A DNA stretch of 64,000 bases, taken from contig OZ004595.1 in the NCBI GenBank assembly GCA_963924555.1, positions 2,108,001 through 2,172,000 on the forward strand, in the 5' to 3' direction. This document shows positions 9,803 through 21,682 of this stretch, in pieces (the stretch's first letter is position 1; every line of letters starts with the position of its first letter). The notes below the pieces were generated by a model. That model worked only from the letters and a program-made list of their open reading frames with translations. It ran no database searches and was not told the DNA's origin. This DNA is from Crambe crambe (taxonomy: Eukaryota > Porifera > Demospongiae > Poecilosclerida > Crambeidae). The position numbers and the translations under genes are program-made.

Positions 9803-12708
9803 TTACAAAAAGTGATATTTAAGGGTGATATAGGTGTAGCCATTTGCCAATTTATGGCCATGATAAATGTTATGATCTAAGAGCTTTGATAAAAATAACC
9901 TCTGAGAAGTAACAGTAACTGCATATGCATGATAATGGTCAACAAAAAAGCACCTCACACCGAGAGAGAACAAAAATAACCGAATCACCTCCAATCACCA
10001 TCATTTCATCTAAGCGACCAAAGATTGGATCCAATCCATCAGATTTGATGATAAGGTACGTGTTATTATTTTTATATAATGTGCCATACCTACCCACCCA
10101 TTTTGGACGAAATAAAGTTGCTTCATCACTAATCTGTGGAAATATTCCAGATTTAACATCTTCAGTTTCATGTCTTACTGCCGTTACACCACTACCACAT
10201 TCTGATGGACCACATTCCAGTGGTGAATGAACAAGTTTACCAGTTGCCATTTCATAGCAAAACCACCGCTGATGTCGACGGGCCAGACTGAAAGCAACAT
10301 TTTTAAAATTCAGTAATCTTGAAGCTTGCTTAAAGAAGTTAAGCTTGGCTTCGTGGCGAATGGTCCAGGTACATACCATTGGACCAACTGCTTCAATTTG
10401 GTCAGGGTAATACACTAAGAAGTGCATTTTAGGTATTAAAGCACTAGCACCATACAGATGCACAAACAAATTATGGTGGAAATTAATAAGAATTTTTAAA
10501 GAGGAGCAAAGGTCTTTAGATACAGTAGGGCATAATACAATATCAAGAATCTTTCTCAAAAGAATAAAACACAGCCAGTGATCATCATTTTCTGGAATTT
10601 TTTCTCCAATAAGAAATGGCAAAATTTTGATAAGGACTAACATCTGAGATGCTGATGACCTAATCTTTTTATCTTCACTATTAAGGACATTGCTTAAAAG
10701 ATAGGTATAGGTTTATCGTCCTCAGAATATCCATAGTTAAAATTTATCAACCTATTATTGAAATAATCCAAAGAGAAGAGATTATTTGTGTGTATATAAT
10801 AATGCAGCAAAAGCTTGATTTCTAATGGTGCAATACCCTCCAGAATGTCGTGCATAGCATCATGTGGCAACCCACCTCCAAACATAGAAAAGAACTTCAC
10901 ATTTAGAAGCACAGATTTCTCATTGATGCCAAAAGTTTTTGAAAAGTGTTCTGCTGTAGGCCCATTTAACATGTCAAGTTGCTTACGATGCTCAATTTCA
11001 GTCCTCAAGTCAAATTTTTCAGACGTAAAACTATTTCGGAATGTTTCCCTTGTAGCTAGGCATGAACGGCAACTTCAAAAAGCAAATGAGAAAGACTTTT
11101 TGAAGCCTCCCAAGTCATTACTGGCTAGATTATCGGCTAGAAAAACTAATAATGCTCCTTTGTATGTTCTTGACACACCAGAAACGATAATCCCTTTGGT
11201 TGATAAAGTATTCAGATCAGAAATGAAGGGTTCTAATACCTTATTCAAACCATACTTTTCAATTATGGGAACTGTAGCAATAATGGCCAGATTAATAAGT
11301 CGGAACTGTGACCTATAAATTGGATCAATGTTTCCCAATGTATAGAAAACAATTCCAATTTTATGTCGTTTAGAGTATGAGACCCCAAGGGATTGCATAT
11401 CTCTAGCTCATCGTAATAAGCAATGATTTGCAGTGCACAATGATCATGTGAAAAGATAGGATGATTGGAAAATATCGTACCATCACAAAAATCATGAATT
11501 AGATTGTTATCATGAATACGCTGTGCACAATTCTCAACTTGCTCGAGAACAGATTTGTCACACAAAAGCCTTTGAAGTGAAGGTAGCAATGGAATATATT
11601 GGTAAGTATCGCATACTTGAACCAAGCGGCGCTTGAAACCTGAGAATTGTTGGGAATATTCTGGCTGTCCAACATGAATTTCCTTCGGCTCCTAAAACAA
11701 TTGAAAATATCAATATGACCTTCTGTGTCACTGGCAAAAAAACAACAACAAAAAACAAACAAACAAACAAACAGAACAATAAAAACAAGACTATACAGAG
11801 TGCTCTATATTTAGAATCAGATATATCCATGTAACATAAACTCTATACTTACAATAAGATTAAGTGATTCATGAAAGTATTTTTCCTGTAGATGACATGT
11901 TTCAAGACCATGGAAAGGATCAACAATATCTTTAAAAACTCCCTCCAACCCCACAGATCCAGGGTCCACTCCAACTTCTGCTAATTGTGATTTTACTCCA
12001 GCTTGAAGGCGATCAAGTGTCTGACAGAAGAGACTCCGTGATCCCTCTACTATATCATCTATTGCAACTTGTGATACTCTTCTTTGCTCTTTCATTTTAA
12101 GAAGGAAAAGAGCACTGGATCTACGCAATTCCTCCTCATCACTTCCAGTCAAATATTTGATATCAGCACAATCTGTTACGACAAAAATACATCTTGTACC
12201 ACATCATTCAATGATTAACTTTTGTAGACGGCTAGCTGTTAGACCCTTTTTCCCTTTTCAAAATCAGAAGGCATACACTGAACTTTTCCGTATGGCTGGC
12301 ATATCAGCCACATAACAGACATCCAACAATACACAAAAGTTATCCCACCACACTTAAGTAGTTTTACTTAAAACACATACCTGTTTCAATTTGATCTGTT
12401 ACATCTAGCCCATCATCAAACATCTGGGATTGTAAACGTCCAGAAACTTCATTGGGTACACTTAACTTTGTACCTACAGACCCACGACTCCTCTTCCTGA
12501 TATAGGTTTGATGATGTCGATAGATATGGGAATATAAAGCAGAGAAGGACCTTGACGTTGTTGCACATCCATCAAGACCGCAAATTACTAGAAAATGGGG
12601 GTCACTAGAATGAACTGTACGTAGATGGCCCAAAATAATTGCAACTGTGGGCGCTTCAAAAGAACAAAGAGGGCACAGCTTCTCAGACACTTTCATACTA
12701 GTAGCCAT
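9803..12708 (-). pseudogene. CACTA/TNP2-like transposase with N-terminal C2H2 fingers, decayed
   Basis: Exon 1 (12381-12708) starts MATSMKVSEKLCPLC and has C2H2-like CPLC...H-x4-H and CGLDGC...H-x4-H pairs. Exon 2 is 11853-12172. The long exon from 11691 holds YYDELEICNPLGS, then KYGLNKVLEPFI, GLPHDAMHDILEG (the D-x2-H motif resembling the LPHNIDVMH box of CACTA transposases) and WTIRHEAKLNFFKQASR. The C-terminus reads DHYHAYAVTVTSQR and ends at 9803. Lesions: frameshift near 11380, TGA at 11077-11075 in place of an expected Arg codon, frameshift near 10697 and frameshift near 9950. Four lesions in a family otherwise well preserved argue for a dead copy. The expected residues are from general recall of animal homologues. 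Confidence 0.75.
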
Positions 12709-12867
12709 ACTAAAGTTCAAAGTTCTTTTTTTGCGCGCGCAGATCGATCTCACGTGGTTTCAATTATCTTCTGTTTTTCAAAGCCATTGCTCTTTCCAAT
12801 CAGGTAAGCTAAATCCATCTTTTGTAGGACTAGCTATTAAACGGTTGACATTGTGATTCAGGTTTAA
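12709..12867. promoter_or_regulatory. Bidirectional promoter region of the CACTA-like gene pair
   Basis: Only about 160 bp separate the two start codons, which face away from each other. It contains TTTGCGCGCGCAGATC and a CACGTG E-box (12751-12756). A 5' UTR intron for the plus-strand gene seems likely: donor GTAAGC at 12803, acceptor CAG ending at 12861. Confidence 0.5.
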
Positions 12868-15347
12868 ATGGAAGAAGGAGGAGGACCCGAGGATTCACTG
12901 ATTCAAGCACAACCTGATTGGAGTCCATCATATGGCAGCACTACAGAGGATGATGATGAAACGCATCTTCCTGAAGATTGCTCTCGTATCCCTGAAACAA
13001 ACCTTTATAGCGGGACTACAATCAATTTAACACAACCTACCTCCAACATAGAGGAAATGTCAGTTTCTCAACTGGGATCGTTTCTTTGTGCCAAGGGAAT
13101 TCCAAAAGAATATAGTGAAGTATTTGAAAGTAGGTTAAGCAGTGGATAGATCTTGTGTATCATTACAATGCGAGTGAAATAAGAAATACCAGTCAGTGAA
13201 ACGTTTTGCAATCCTTGGTGTCTTGAAATCTAGCGTTGTGAGATAATAGAATTAATGGATATTGATTCCCTTAATTAATGTGATGTACATTATTTTATTC
13301 AGAGAATTATATTGATGGTACCGAGTTTTTTAACCTTACTGAAGTAGAGGTTAAAGCAATGATTCCTCCCATTGGCCTACATCGGAAAATAATGAGAATT
13401 CTAGAGGTATTAATAGTTTCGGGATAAGCTCTTGCAGTTATTGAAGAATTTAGCATCCATATAAAATGAGCTTGTATCCATAGGTACTGTTGAGCTTGTA
13501 TCCTTGGATGCTACCATTGGCTAGCTATCACCAGTAAATGTAGTTCAAACCAGATAGTGTGCTTTAATAGGTAAATACTTATTGTATGCTTACTCCTATC
13601 AATGGTTTATGGTGTGCTATATTTAGAAATTTTATGCACTATTCGTAGGATCAATCACAGAAGAGATCTAGTTGTTTTTGTTTGGACACCTCCACTTCTA
13701 GTCGTATTTTTTCTCCTACTATATCTTCATCTTCCCCAGCCCCCTCCTCTATTTCTACACCAAATTCATCTGCTTCCAGTAAAACTGAAATAATGATTCC
13801 TGAGCATTGGCGCCCTGAAGTAGAACTGTGTATTGAAGAAAAAGTGTTAACTGAGCGTGCTCGGAACGAAATTATAAGGACATTGGTTAATTTATTATTT
13901 ACTAGGTCAAGAAAGCCATCTCGGTATGAATGTGACAGCCTTGCAAGAAAATTAATTTTGGTATATCCATTCATCAAGGACGACTTGGGTAATGGATATG
14001 TAAGTTTACACTTTGTATACTAGCTAACTCTCATTCCTGTACCCATTCATCACTATTGTTTCTTTATTTGTGAAGCAATCGTGGTCGGACAAGATGGTCG
14101 AAAGAATTCGTAACGTGATTAAGAGAGATTGCAAAGGAGCTAAGCAAACAGATGAATCTGAGGTTCCATCCAGTAAGCGTAGGAAGAAAGAAGTGGAGCT
14201 GCTGAGACGCTATCCAGTGACTAGTAATATTGATTCGGGCACTGTAGAGAATGCTGACAGCATACGAGAACACAAGAAAGCTATTGATAAGGAACTGTCC
14301 AAAAAAAACACCAAGGGATGCTATACTACTCCCTCTTATGAAATCGACATATATAACGAGAGGAGGATTCATGTCCTTAATGTAACATCCTCAGTTAGTG
14401 ATTTTCTACAAAAATATCCTGCCATGTCTCGTCCAGCTGTGGTATGTATAATATAATTATGTTAGATGCATCAAAACTTTAAAAATCTTTTAATATAGGT
14501 AGAGCAAGAAATGGGGCTAATATTCGAACGACCTTCATTTAAATCACACTTCTTAACACAGTGGTCAAAATATGTTGAAGCGATACTACTTTATGCAGAA
14601 AAGAGTAGCAAAAAAGGTGTTTCCAGTAAGCTAGTTGATCTGGATAGAGATGGTAAGTGAAGTGTGTGCTGTATTCTTGTGTGATTTATGCATGTACCAA
14701 TTTTTATTATACAAACAATTTCTTTAACCCTAATTTTTTATTGTTGAATTAGATGAAACTTCAAAACACCTAACTTCCTTGAAAGTGCTTTGCGAGTGCC
14801 TAGGAAAAGGAAAACAATCGCTCTGCTATGTGTATGAGGAATATGAGGTAAATTATAGCTATAAAGTGTATCAGTTGCTCCTCCTTTAATGAGTTAAATT
14901 ATGTTGGACACCTCCAGCATAACAATTCAGAAGCATGCTCAATTCCTCATGACAACACTGCTTTAATGACATTCATACCAAATCTCTTACATCAGTATGG
15001 TATGGTGCTTATTGTTGTAATTGTTCTTAATTATCAGGCCATGGATATAGAAATCGTATGCAGCAAGCCACTGACACAACCAAGGATTGCTGCACTCATT
15101 GGGGAGGAGGAAACTCAGTATTTGATTATTTTGTGAAAAGTCAATACTTTTCAAAGTTGCCACAATCAAGTTAGCAATATTCTTCACTGTTGCAGCTTAT
15201 TATTGCTTCAATTTGGAATATCCTACACCTGCAAAAAATGTATTTAACTTTTTACAAGACTATATTTTAGCACAACCTGATTCGAACAAGAAATCAGCTA
15301 GCTACCTAGCTGTAGTATCTGATATCAAGCGTAATACTTCTGACTAA
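12868..15347 (+). pseudogene. SAM-domain (SAMD3-like) gene carried by the CACTA-like element, one frameshift
   Basis: Exons 12868-13129, 13303-13406, 13649-13999, 14076-14441, 14499-14652, 14753-14847 and 15038-15347 join in frame up to the last. The SAM domain spans exons 1-2 (SVSQLGSFLCAKGIPKEYSE, then NYIDGTEFFNLTEVEVKAM). A Ser/Thr/Pro-rich linker follows, then a region resembling animal SAMD3-like proteins (LARKLILVYPFIKDDLGNGY and LTQPRIAALIGEEE). In the last exon the frame shifts by one base near TTTT at 15132-15136; after it the sequence reads on as VAAYYCFNLEYPTPAKN to TAA 15345-15347. A candidate extra exon at 14918-14999 breaks the frame. The shift may be real decay or an assembly error. 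Role unknown; DNA or protein bridging during transposition is a guess. Confidence 0.65.
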
Positions 15348-15855
15348 GTTTTTATAATAATAATACTACAATATTCATGGTTCTTTCTGGTTTGAAATAA
15401 CTATAATTATAGTTGAAGTAACCTAGGAGATATGGTATTTTACTGGAGTCAAAGTTTTCTTGACCATTTAGATAGAATAGCTAGCTACTATGTAGATGCT
15501 GAAATAACCCAAATCCTGGAAGTCTGACCACCCAATGATTATAGCAACACCAGTAGATAAGTTAAAAGACTCACTTCAGAGTTAAATCAACCATGAAATC
15601 GATCATTAAAATAATGTTTCATTGGTTAGTTATAACTATATGCGAATGGGTTAAACTTACCTTGTCCATGCAGTCAAAGCATTTTGTTAGTTATATCAAG
15701 TTATTTACATCAGTCATTAATACTTTTTTTAATGGAATTATAATGTTATTGGTCAGTTATACTAAAAATAAGTCAATGGGTTAAAATAACCTTGGAGTCT
15801 AGTCAAAACGATTATTTTCCAGTTAGTTGTTACCATCATTTAAAATAGGTCATCT

Positions 15856-16598
15856 TGACCAGTCCATGTAGCTCATTCTGTAGCTCAGAATGAGCTACAG
15901 AATGAGTAGACCAGTCCATGTAGCTCATTCTGGGTTTTAATTGGACAGATCTCTGAGCAAGATTTTGGACTAACAGGGGCTTGAATTGGGCTATTAGAAT
16001 ATTAGGTAGATCTCATATAAACTCCCATGATTGGTTGATCAGCCGATGGCACTGATGGAGTAGCTAGTTCTTCTAGCGGCTTACTTTGCAGTTCAGAACA
16101 AGAGCTATATATGTAGCTTTATTTGCTTTTGTCTTTTTTCCATGGATCTAAATAGCTGTAACACGAGCCAAAATAGGCCACATGGTAAGATTGAATATGG
16201 TCTACTGGCAACACCAGCCACCATCCAAGGAAATCCTGGATCAGCCCTGCTAAAGTCCCCAGATGGCCTCTACCCAAGATGTACATAATCTGGAAACAAG
16301 ACTAGTGCAAGGGCATAACACCCTAGCCCACCGATGCACCAAGTACTTGATACTCTCTTGTAGCTACAAAGTTTGGCTACTTACTCATAGTGGGAAAAAA
16401 GAAAGAAAAATGACAGGAGGCAGCACTCTCCACTACAGCCGGCCACATGGTCATGCCTGACGTAGTGCGCGTGCTATGTGAACGCAATGCATTATCTATG
16501 GTTCTACACAGGTGCTGATAAATCCTTGCTGCGTATTTAGATAAAAGCTGATAACTCCCTTCTATAGATTGCGTGATAATACGCGAACCGGGTGCACC
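15856..16598. other. Spacer with a short hairpin repeat
   Basis: 15863-15935 holds GACCAGTCCATGTAGCTCATTCTG twice, with the complement CAGAATGAGCTAC between the copies, forming a hairpin at the decayed right edge of the CACTA-like element. The rest shows no gene. Confidence 0.45.
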
Positions 16599-17182
16599 TT
16601 CTTCCCCTCCCCCCTTCCGTGCGCGCGCAAGAGCCTGGGACGTGGCTAACCACCTACTCGATCAAGTCGGTGGGCGGTGCTATGCCAGACTAAGATGAAA
16701 ACGGCGATTTTTGAAGTCGCTGTAAAATGATACTGCTTTGTTCTCTGCTCTGAGTCCTAGCACAGTCTTCAAGTTAGGAGTTACTGACTGCAGGAGGTAA
16801 GTATTCTGGAGTTATGAAAGAAAATATTAAGTACAATGGAGCTTCCGTGCCATCCCTACTTAGAGAGTACTATCGTGCTCTCTGATACAATTTCAATGAG
16901 TCATGACCTGAGAGTCAGCTCGCTCGCTGCAATTATTTATCTGTTGGGTGTGTTTTGTAAATCTGCGTTAATTGTGCTGTGCGTTTTATGAGGAAATAAA
17001 CAAACAAACAACAAAAATATGGAGCACAAAAGCCAATAAAATTTTTTTGTCATATTGGAGGTTTTTAACCAGCATAATTATGTTTCTTCATCATCCACAA
17101 ATTCTTCGACAGCTGCACAGCAAGAGGAAAGCTTAGGAGCACAGAATTGTAGTACTGTGATTCAATGGCCATTGTACTAAAC

Positions 17183-18020
17183 CATAGATATTAGACACGG
17201 AACAGGATTGGAAACTTAATAGCTACTACCATGCGCGTGCTATCCGTGTTTGCCGGGAAATATTGGCGCGAGATACGAATGCATAGTTACCACATACATA
17301 GTTAAGAATGAGTTCTGCAAAAGATATCAGAGCAGATATTAGTCTAGTAGCTTAATATTAGCTAAGCTGGAGTGTTTTCATGTTGTGTTTTATAAAAATA
17401 ATAAAATTTAATATGAGACTAGATCTAGCTAGATAGTACAAATCTATGAGAGATTCAGTATCTCAAGTTTTGAAAGATGAAGAGTTTAGTCTTCCTCTCC
17501 AGCCATCTATAGATGCCTGTTCTTGTGCAGAGAGCTTCATGGAGTGGATAATAAAACATGATAATGCAAATAAATAATAGAAATGTAATAATAATAATTT
17601 AACCCGTAGTTTAATATATCATCCAATAGACAAACTATTATACTACTAAAAGATACCAAACACTTGACTTCTAAATTTATGTGAGTCCTGTTCTAATCCC
17701 ACAAATTGGTAAGCCTATAAAATCTTTAGCAACATATCCTACACCAAAAACAGTTATTATACTCTTTATTTCAGTCTATTCCAGTAAGAAACTTTACCCT
17801 CCAGACATCTATAGGAGAAAATTGCTACAAAAGCACTTGCACTCGTAGTTCTAGTCCCACAAAGTCTGTACCTCTCTTCCTCAGAAAATGTATTGCGACG
17901 ATAGGGCTAAATTTTCTATGGTTACAACGCGGATAGCATGCGCGAAATGTATTAGCTTAATGGGCGTGACGTCACATGACGTAGGAAGTTTCCAATCCTG
18001 TTTCGTGTCTAATATCTATG
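17183..18020. mobile_element. CATAGATA-type element, subtype A, copy 1
   Basis: Inverted ends CATAGATATTAGACACGG (left) and the complement (right), followed inward by CAGGATTGGAAACTT. Flanked by the 7-bp duplication ACTAAAC (17176-17182 and 18021-18027). 838 bp, no transposase frame. Partner in the duplicated block at 44999-45826. Confidence 0.85.
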
Positions 18021-18571
18021 ACTAAACTGAGCAGCTGCAACTTTACTAATTTTTTAAAAGTGAAAATTTATAAGGCAAAAAAGAGGACCCTGCAGGGAAA
18101 CCTAACCTTCCTTACCAATGGTGTAAGAAGATGGTTTAGGGCTGAGGCATGCTACCCAATGAAATTTGGATTTTAAACTGCACTCTGAGGGTGTGGTCTC
18201 TCCTGAGATGGCCGGGGGGAGGGTCTGCTTCTTACATCATCTGGGGGGTGGGGGGCAGGGGAAGCTTCCCCCCCCCCCTCCCAAACAGCTCAACTTCTCC
18301 TCCTCCCTCCCCTCCCTCCCCCCCCCCCCCCCCCCCCCCCCAAGGTATAAATATTTTATAAGCTACTCCCTTTGGTGACCACAGTAGTCACCCACCAAAA
18401 GGAGCAATTAAGGACCAATTTGAGATACTTCAGAGTAGTAAGCATTTTGGCTTCATGCTTCATGTGAGAGGTGACACATCCTCCTCCCGCACTCTCCCCC
18501 TTGCTGTGGCCTACGGCCATGCAATCGGTGAGTTTCCCCCTAGATGAAACTCTGACAGTGCTTACAGTGAT

Positions 18572-18608
18572 GGAGGAGGAGGAGGAGGAGGAGGAGGAGG
18601 AGGAGGAG

Positions 18609-18679
<71 letters not shown>
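18572..18679. repeat. (GGA)n(GA)n microsatellite
   Basis: About 42 bp of GGA then about 66 bp of GA. The partner at 46361-46486 has a shorter GGA and longer GA tract. Glu/Arg and Ser/Leu-repeat frames here are artefacts. Poly-C tracts lie just upstream (18266-18342). Confidence 0.9.
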
Positions 18680-18684
<5 letters not shown>

Positions 18685-19341
18685 TTGCATGATGGATGCA
18701 AAATTGTTTCACCAGTACTGGTGAAAATAATTCTATCTAGCTATGCCAAGATCAATTCTAACTTGTGTGTCATCCTTCACTACCTTATTTTTGATGACTT
18801 TGAACAGTGGGTATAGAGGTGAGGCTACAACACCAACTGTATCATCACAATCATCACACTTGACTCTTCTTCAAGTCCTTTGTTTTGATGGAGAAGACAT
18901 TATGAAATTGATCTTTGAATCCCAAAATGAGCCCAAATAAAAAATCGATGGAATTACCCCACTCTACCTTAGTAGCTTTATCAGTGACTTGCTATTTCAC
19001 TTTGCAAGCACAAGGCATACCTGATCTAGTTAAATACTTCATTCTATCTGTTTGTAAGGACACTTTTCCAAAATATTTTCGACAATGACATGAATGATTC
19101 CCTTTGATACAATCAGCCTTAATGAGGTAACAATATCATGTAGCAATTACTTGCTAGGCCTGCAAGTGGTCAGGTATCCAAGTGTCTACTTATATCACTG
19201 TGGTTCCAAATTAGTGTCCTGTGGTTGTCATAAGTTTATAGCTACTGTTCGGAGTCAGTTAAATCATTCCAGTGACTATTATACTCAGTTTACAATAGAC
19301 ACCTCTGCTCCGCCATAAACAAATTTAAGAATGGAATTATA
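18680..19341. other. Non-coding stretch 3' of the GH18 gene
   Basis: Unique-looking sequence between the microsatellite and the tandem repeat. Short free frames (18743-18940, 19094-19318) are conserved only because the whole block is duplicated. No gene called. Confidence 0.4.
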
Positions 19342-19562
19342 AAGTTACAAGGTATGAAAACAAAGCACGCATAAATACATGTTATATGCAAAATATACTA
19401 CCTACTCACTACATGTTTTAAGTTACAAGGTATGAAAACAAAGCACGCATAATATGCAAAATATACTACCTACTCACTACATTTAAGTTACAAGGTATGA
19501 AAACAAAGCACGCATAAATACATATTATATGCAAAATAAACTACCTACTCACTACATGTTTT
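19342..19562. repeat. Three-unit tandem repeat, copy 1
   Basis: Three units of 65-78 bp starting AAGTTACAAGGTATGAAAAC at 19342, 19420 and 19485. The middle unit is shorter. Same array at 47153-47373. Confidence 0.9.
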
Positions 19563-19927
19563 ACCAATATTGTCACTAGTTACTCACAAAATGTGGCTTT
19601 TCATTTTTTTTTCTTCATTGAGCTGCAAAAGTAAAAGAACATGTATGATATATAGTGGCATGAATAGCTACTACTAAGAGGTCATGAATATCAATCATAA
19701 ATAGTAAGTTGTCTCTCTCTCTCACACACTCTCCATTATATGGGGCAACCCACCTGCTGAAAGTCAAAGGTAGCTATAGTGTTGAAAAAAGTTCTGGAGC
19801 ATGTTAAAACTTAACATGTAGCTACTGAGAAAAGGCACAACAACAAAAGGGAAGCCCTTTAGCTATACAACTGTAGGCATCCGGCAAGTTTTTATGACTA
19901 TAACAGCAAAACATCATGATGCCATAC

Positions 19928-21073
19928 CTGAGTTAGTCTTAAGGCTCTCCACAACTGCTTTCAATAATTCGCCATTTTTATCTCCACCTAGTTCCCATAC
20001 CATTGCACCAGCATTATCAAGACTTTTAATATACTCGCACTTAGCACGAATCGATTCAATGTTATCAAAAGTTATCAACACTTTTTTGGACTCTTGGTAG
20101 ATGTAGACTGCTGCTGCATTAGGATCATATTGGGCCGTTGAAACGTCCTGAATATCCTTGTAATCAATGCGCATTGAGTTTGATGACTGCTTATCGAAAG
20201 GGTGATGAAATCCATTACTCTCTACATAAACATCACCGAACTGCTGACCATAAAAGGCAAGACCTAGGTAAAGCTTTTCCTTAGAAACACCAAATTCCAG
20301 TAGAGCCTCAGTAGATGTTTTAATATCAGGTAAGGGGGTGTTGAAGCCTGTATGCCTACTCCATTTTGCACCACTGTACTCATATGAAAGGAGACTGTAA
20401 TAATCCACTAGACCATTTAAAGATGTGTAATCAAGAGAGCCCACCCTTTCTGGTATTCGAAAAATCGTCACACCTATCACTTTGTCGATTGCTTTGCGCA
20501 TAGCTCGCACAAGGTCAACATAGTGTGCTGCATCTGTTTTTTTTTTATATTCCCAGTTGATATCCACACCATCAAATTTATATTTCTCCATCAAATCTTT
20601 TAATGATGAAGCGAAACTCTTTCGTCCCTCTGGAGTTGCAGATGCAAGTTTGAAATTGTCAGAATGTTCATATCCACCAACAGAGATAAGAATCTCGACA
20701 CCTTCACTTTGTAACTTTTTAAGCTCTTCTAAATTGTCTTCTAGTCTTCTTTTATTTTGTTCATCAAGACTAACTGTGCCATCTTCATTTGGATATGCAA
20801 ATCCGAAAATAACATAATCAACATCGTTAGTATACAAAGCTTGCAAGTTGCCAGTATTGAAATAAGCAATAATCTTTTTCTCACAACCTAAAAATTAATA
20901 AAGAATATCAACATCTTTACATAAGGACAAACATTTTTAGGTACCTGTTTCCGCTTCATCAAGATTACGTTTAAGAAGCTGAACATTTTTCTCTAACTCA
21001 GCCAGTGTGTTTTGCACATGCTGGTCAAGTGCAACAACGCTGCAAGCAGAAGCAACAGCGCAGCAAACTTCAT
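19928..21073 (-). CDS. GH18 chitinase-like protein, copy 1, altered catalytic motif
   Basis: Main exon 19928-20887 encodes a GH18 barrel: KKIIAYFNTGN strand 1, ILISVGGYEHSD (the SxGG motif), then FDGVDINWEY where GH18 enzymes have DxxDxDxE. The third Asp is Asn here, while the acid/base Glu is kept. Later: YYSLLSYEYSGA, LYLGLAFYGQQFGD and GAMVWELGGD. The upstream exon (20945-21073) adds a short coiled-coil (LAELEKNVQLLKRNLDEAE) joined in phase 1. The ATG at 21073 opens MKFAALLLLLAALLHLTS, a signal-like peptide, but in another frame from the coiled coil. The main exon ends at a GTATGG donor; reading through gives GMAS and a stop. The Asp-to-Asn change suggests reduced hydrolysis or a lectin-like role (inference). 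Confidence 0.75.
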
Positions 21074-21432
21074 TTTTTAGGTTAATGTGTAGCTGGAAAA
21101 TAAGTGGATTCTACAGTTGGTTCCAGCCAGGCGGCTACATATGCCATGTAGGAAGTTGTAATGTGAACCTGTAATACTTACTACGAAGCACTTAGATAAC
21201 TACCAGACCCACAAACAACTAAGATATAAGCCAATGCACTTTGTAGGCTTGCCTATCATCTTCAGAAATGTCTAGTTTCATGGGCCAGACTCGATTCTTT
21301 CCTTTTTCTTGGAAAGAAAGAGTCATGCATTGGACGTTTCGTTTGTGCCGACTCAGCATCATAGGGGTAGCGTGGGCATTGCGTTTTGACTATGACGTAC
21401 CATGACGAAACATTAAACAGCCAATAAAACTA

Positions 21433-21579
21433 CAGTGGATTTACGGTCCGTAAGAATATTCCGTATGCCGTACTTGGGAAGCGTATGCTTTGTGCGTGAA
21501 TACATTTTTATTGAAAAAAAAAGGCATAAGCTTCTCGTATACAGCATACAGAATATTTGAACGGAGCGTAAATCCACTG
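21433..21579. mobile_element. 147-bp MITE, Tc1/mariner-like, copy 1
   Basis: Ends CAGTGGATTTACG and CGTAAATCCACTG, flanked by TA on both sides. The partner at 49236-49372 has lost about 10 bp from its left arm. Confidence 0.7.
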
Positions 21580-21682
21580 TACTGTGACGTATGCTCCGGT
21601 TTGTGCAAAAGCCAGTCATCAGGCTTTTGCACAGGAAAAAAAAAATTTATTATACAGAAAAATATATATTATACAGAAAAAA

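Larger units (their letters stand above)
9237..15855. mobile_element. CACTA-like DNA transposon carrying two divergent genes (decayed)
   Basis: The left end at 9237 reads CACTACAAAAAATATGG, the canonical CACTA terminus. Long diverged inverted repeats flank the genes: about 9470-9770 on the left matches, reversed, about 15425-15840 on the right. Shared blocks include GGTATTTTACTGGAGTC, CAGAGTTAAATCAACCATGA and TAGTCAAAAC. The matching TTTTTTGTAGTG right terminus is not visible, so the right end is probably truncated near 15855. Inside are a transposase-like pseudogene (-) and a SAM-domain gene (+) sharing a promoter region. Confidence 0.75.

Noticed and set aside
14918..14999. Extra exon of the SAM-domain gene
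   Set aside because: It has AG and GT borders, but including it puts the next exon in a frame that does not give the conserved sequence.
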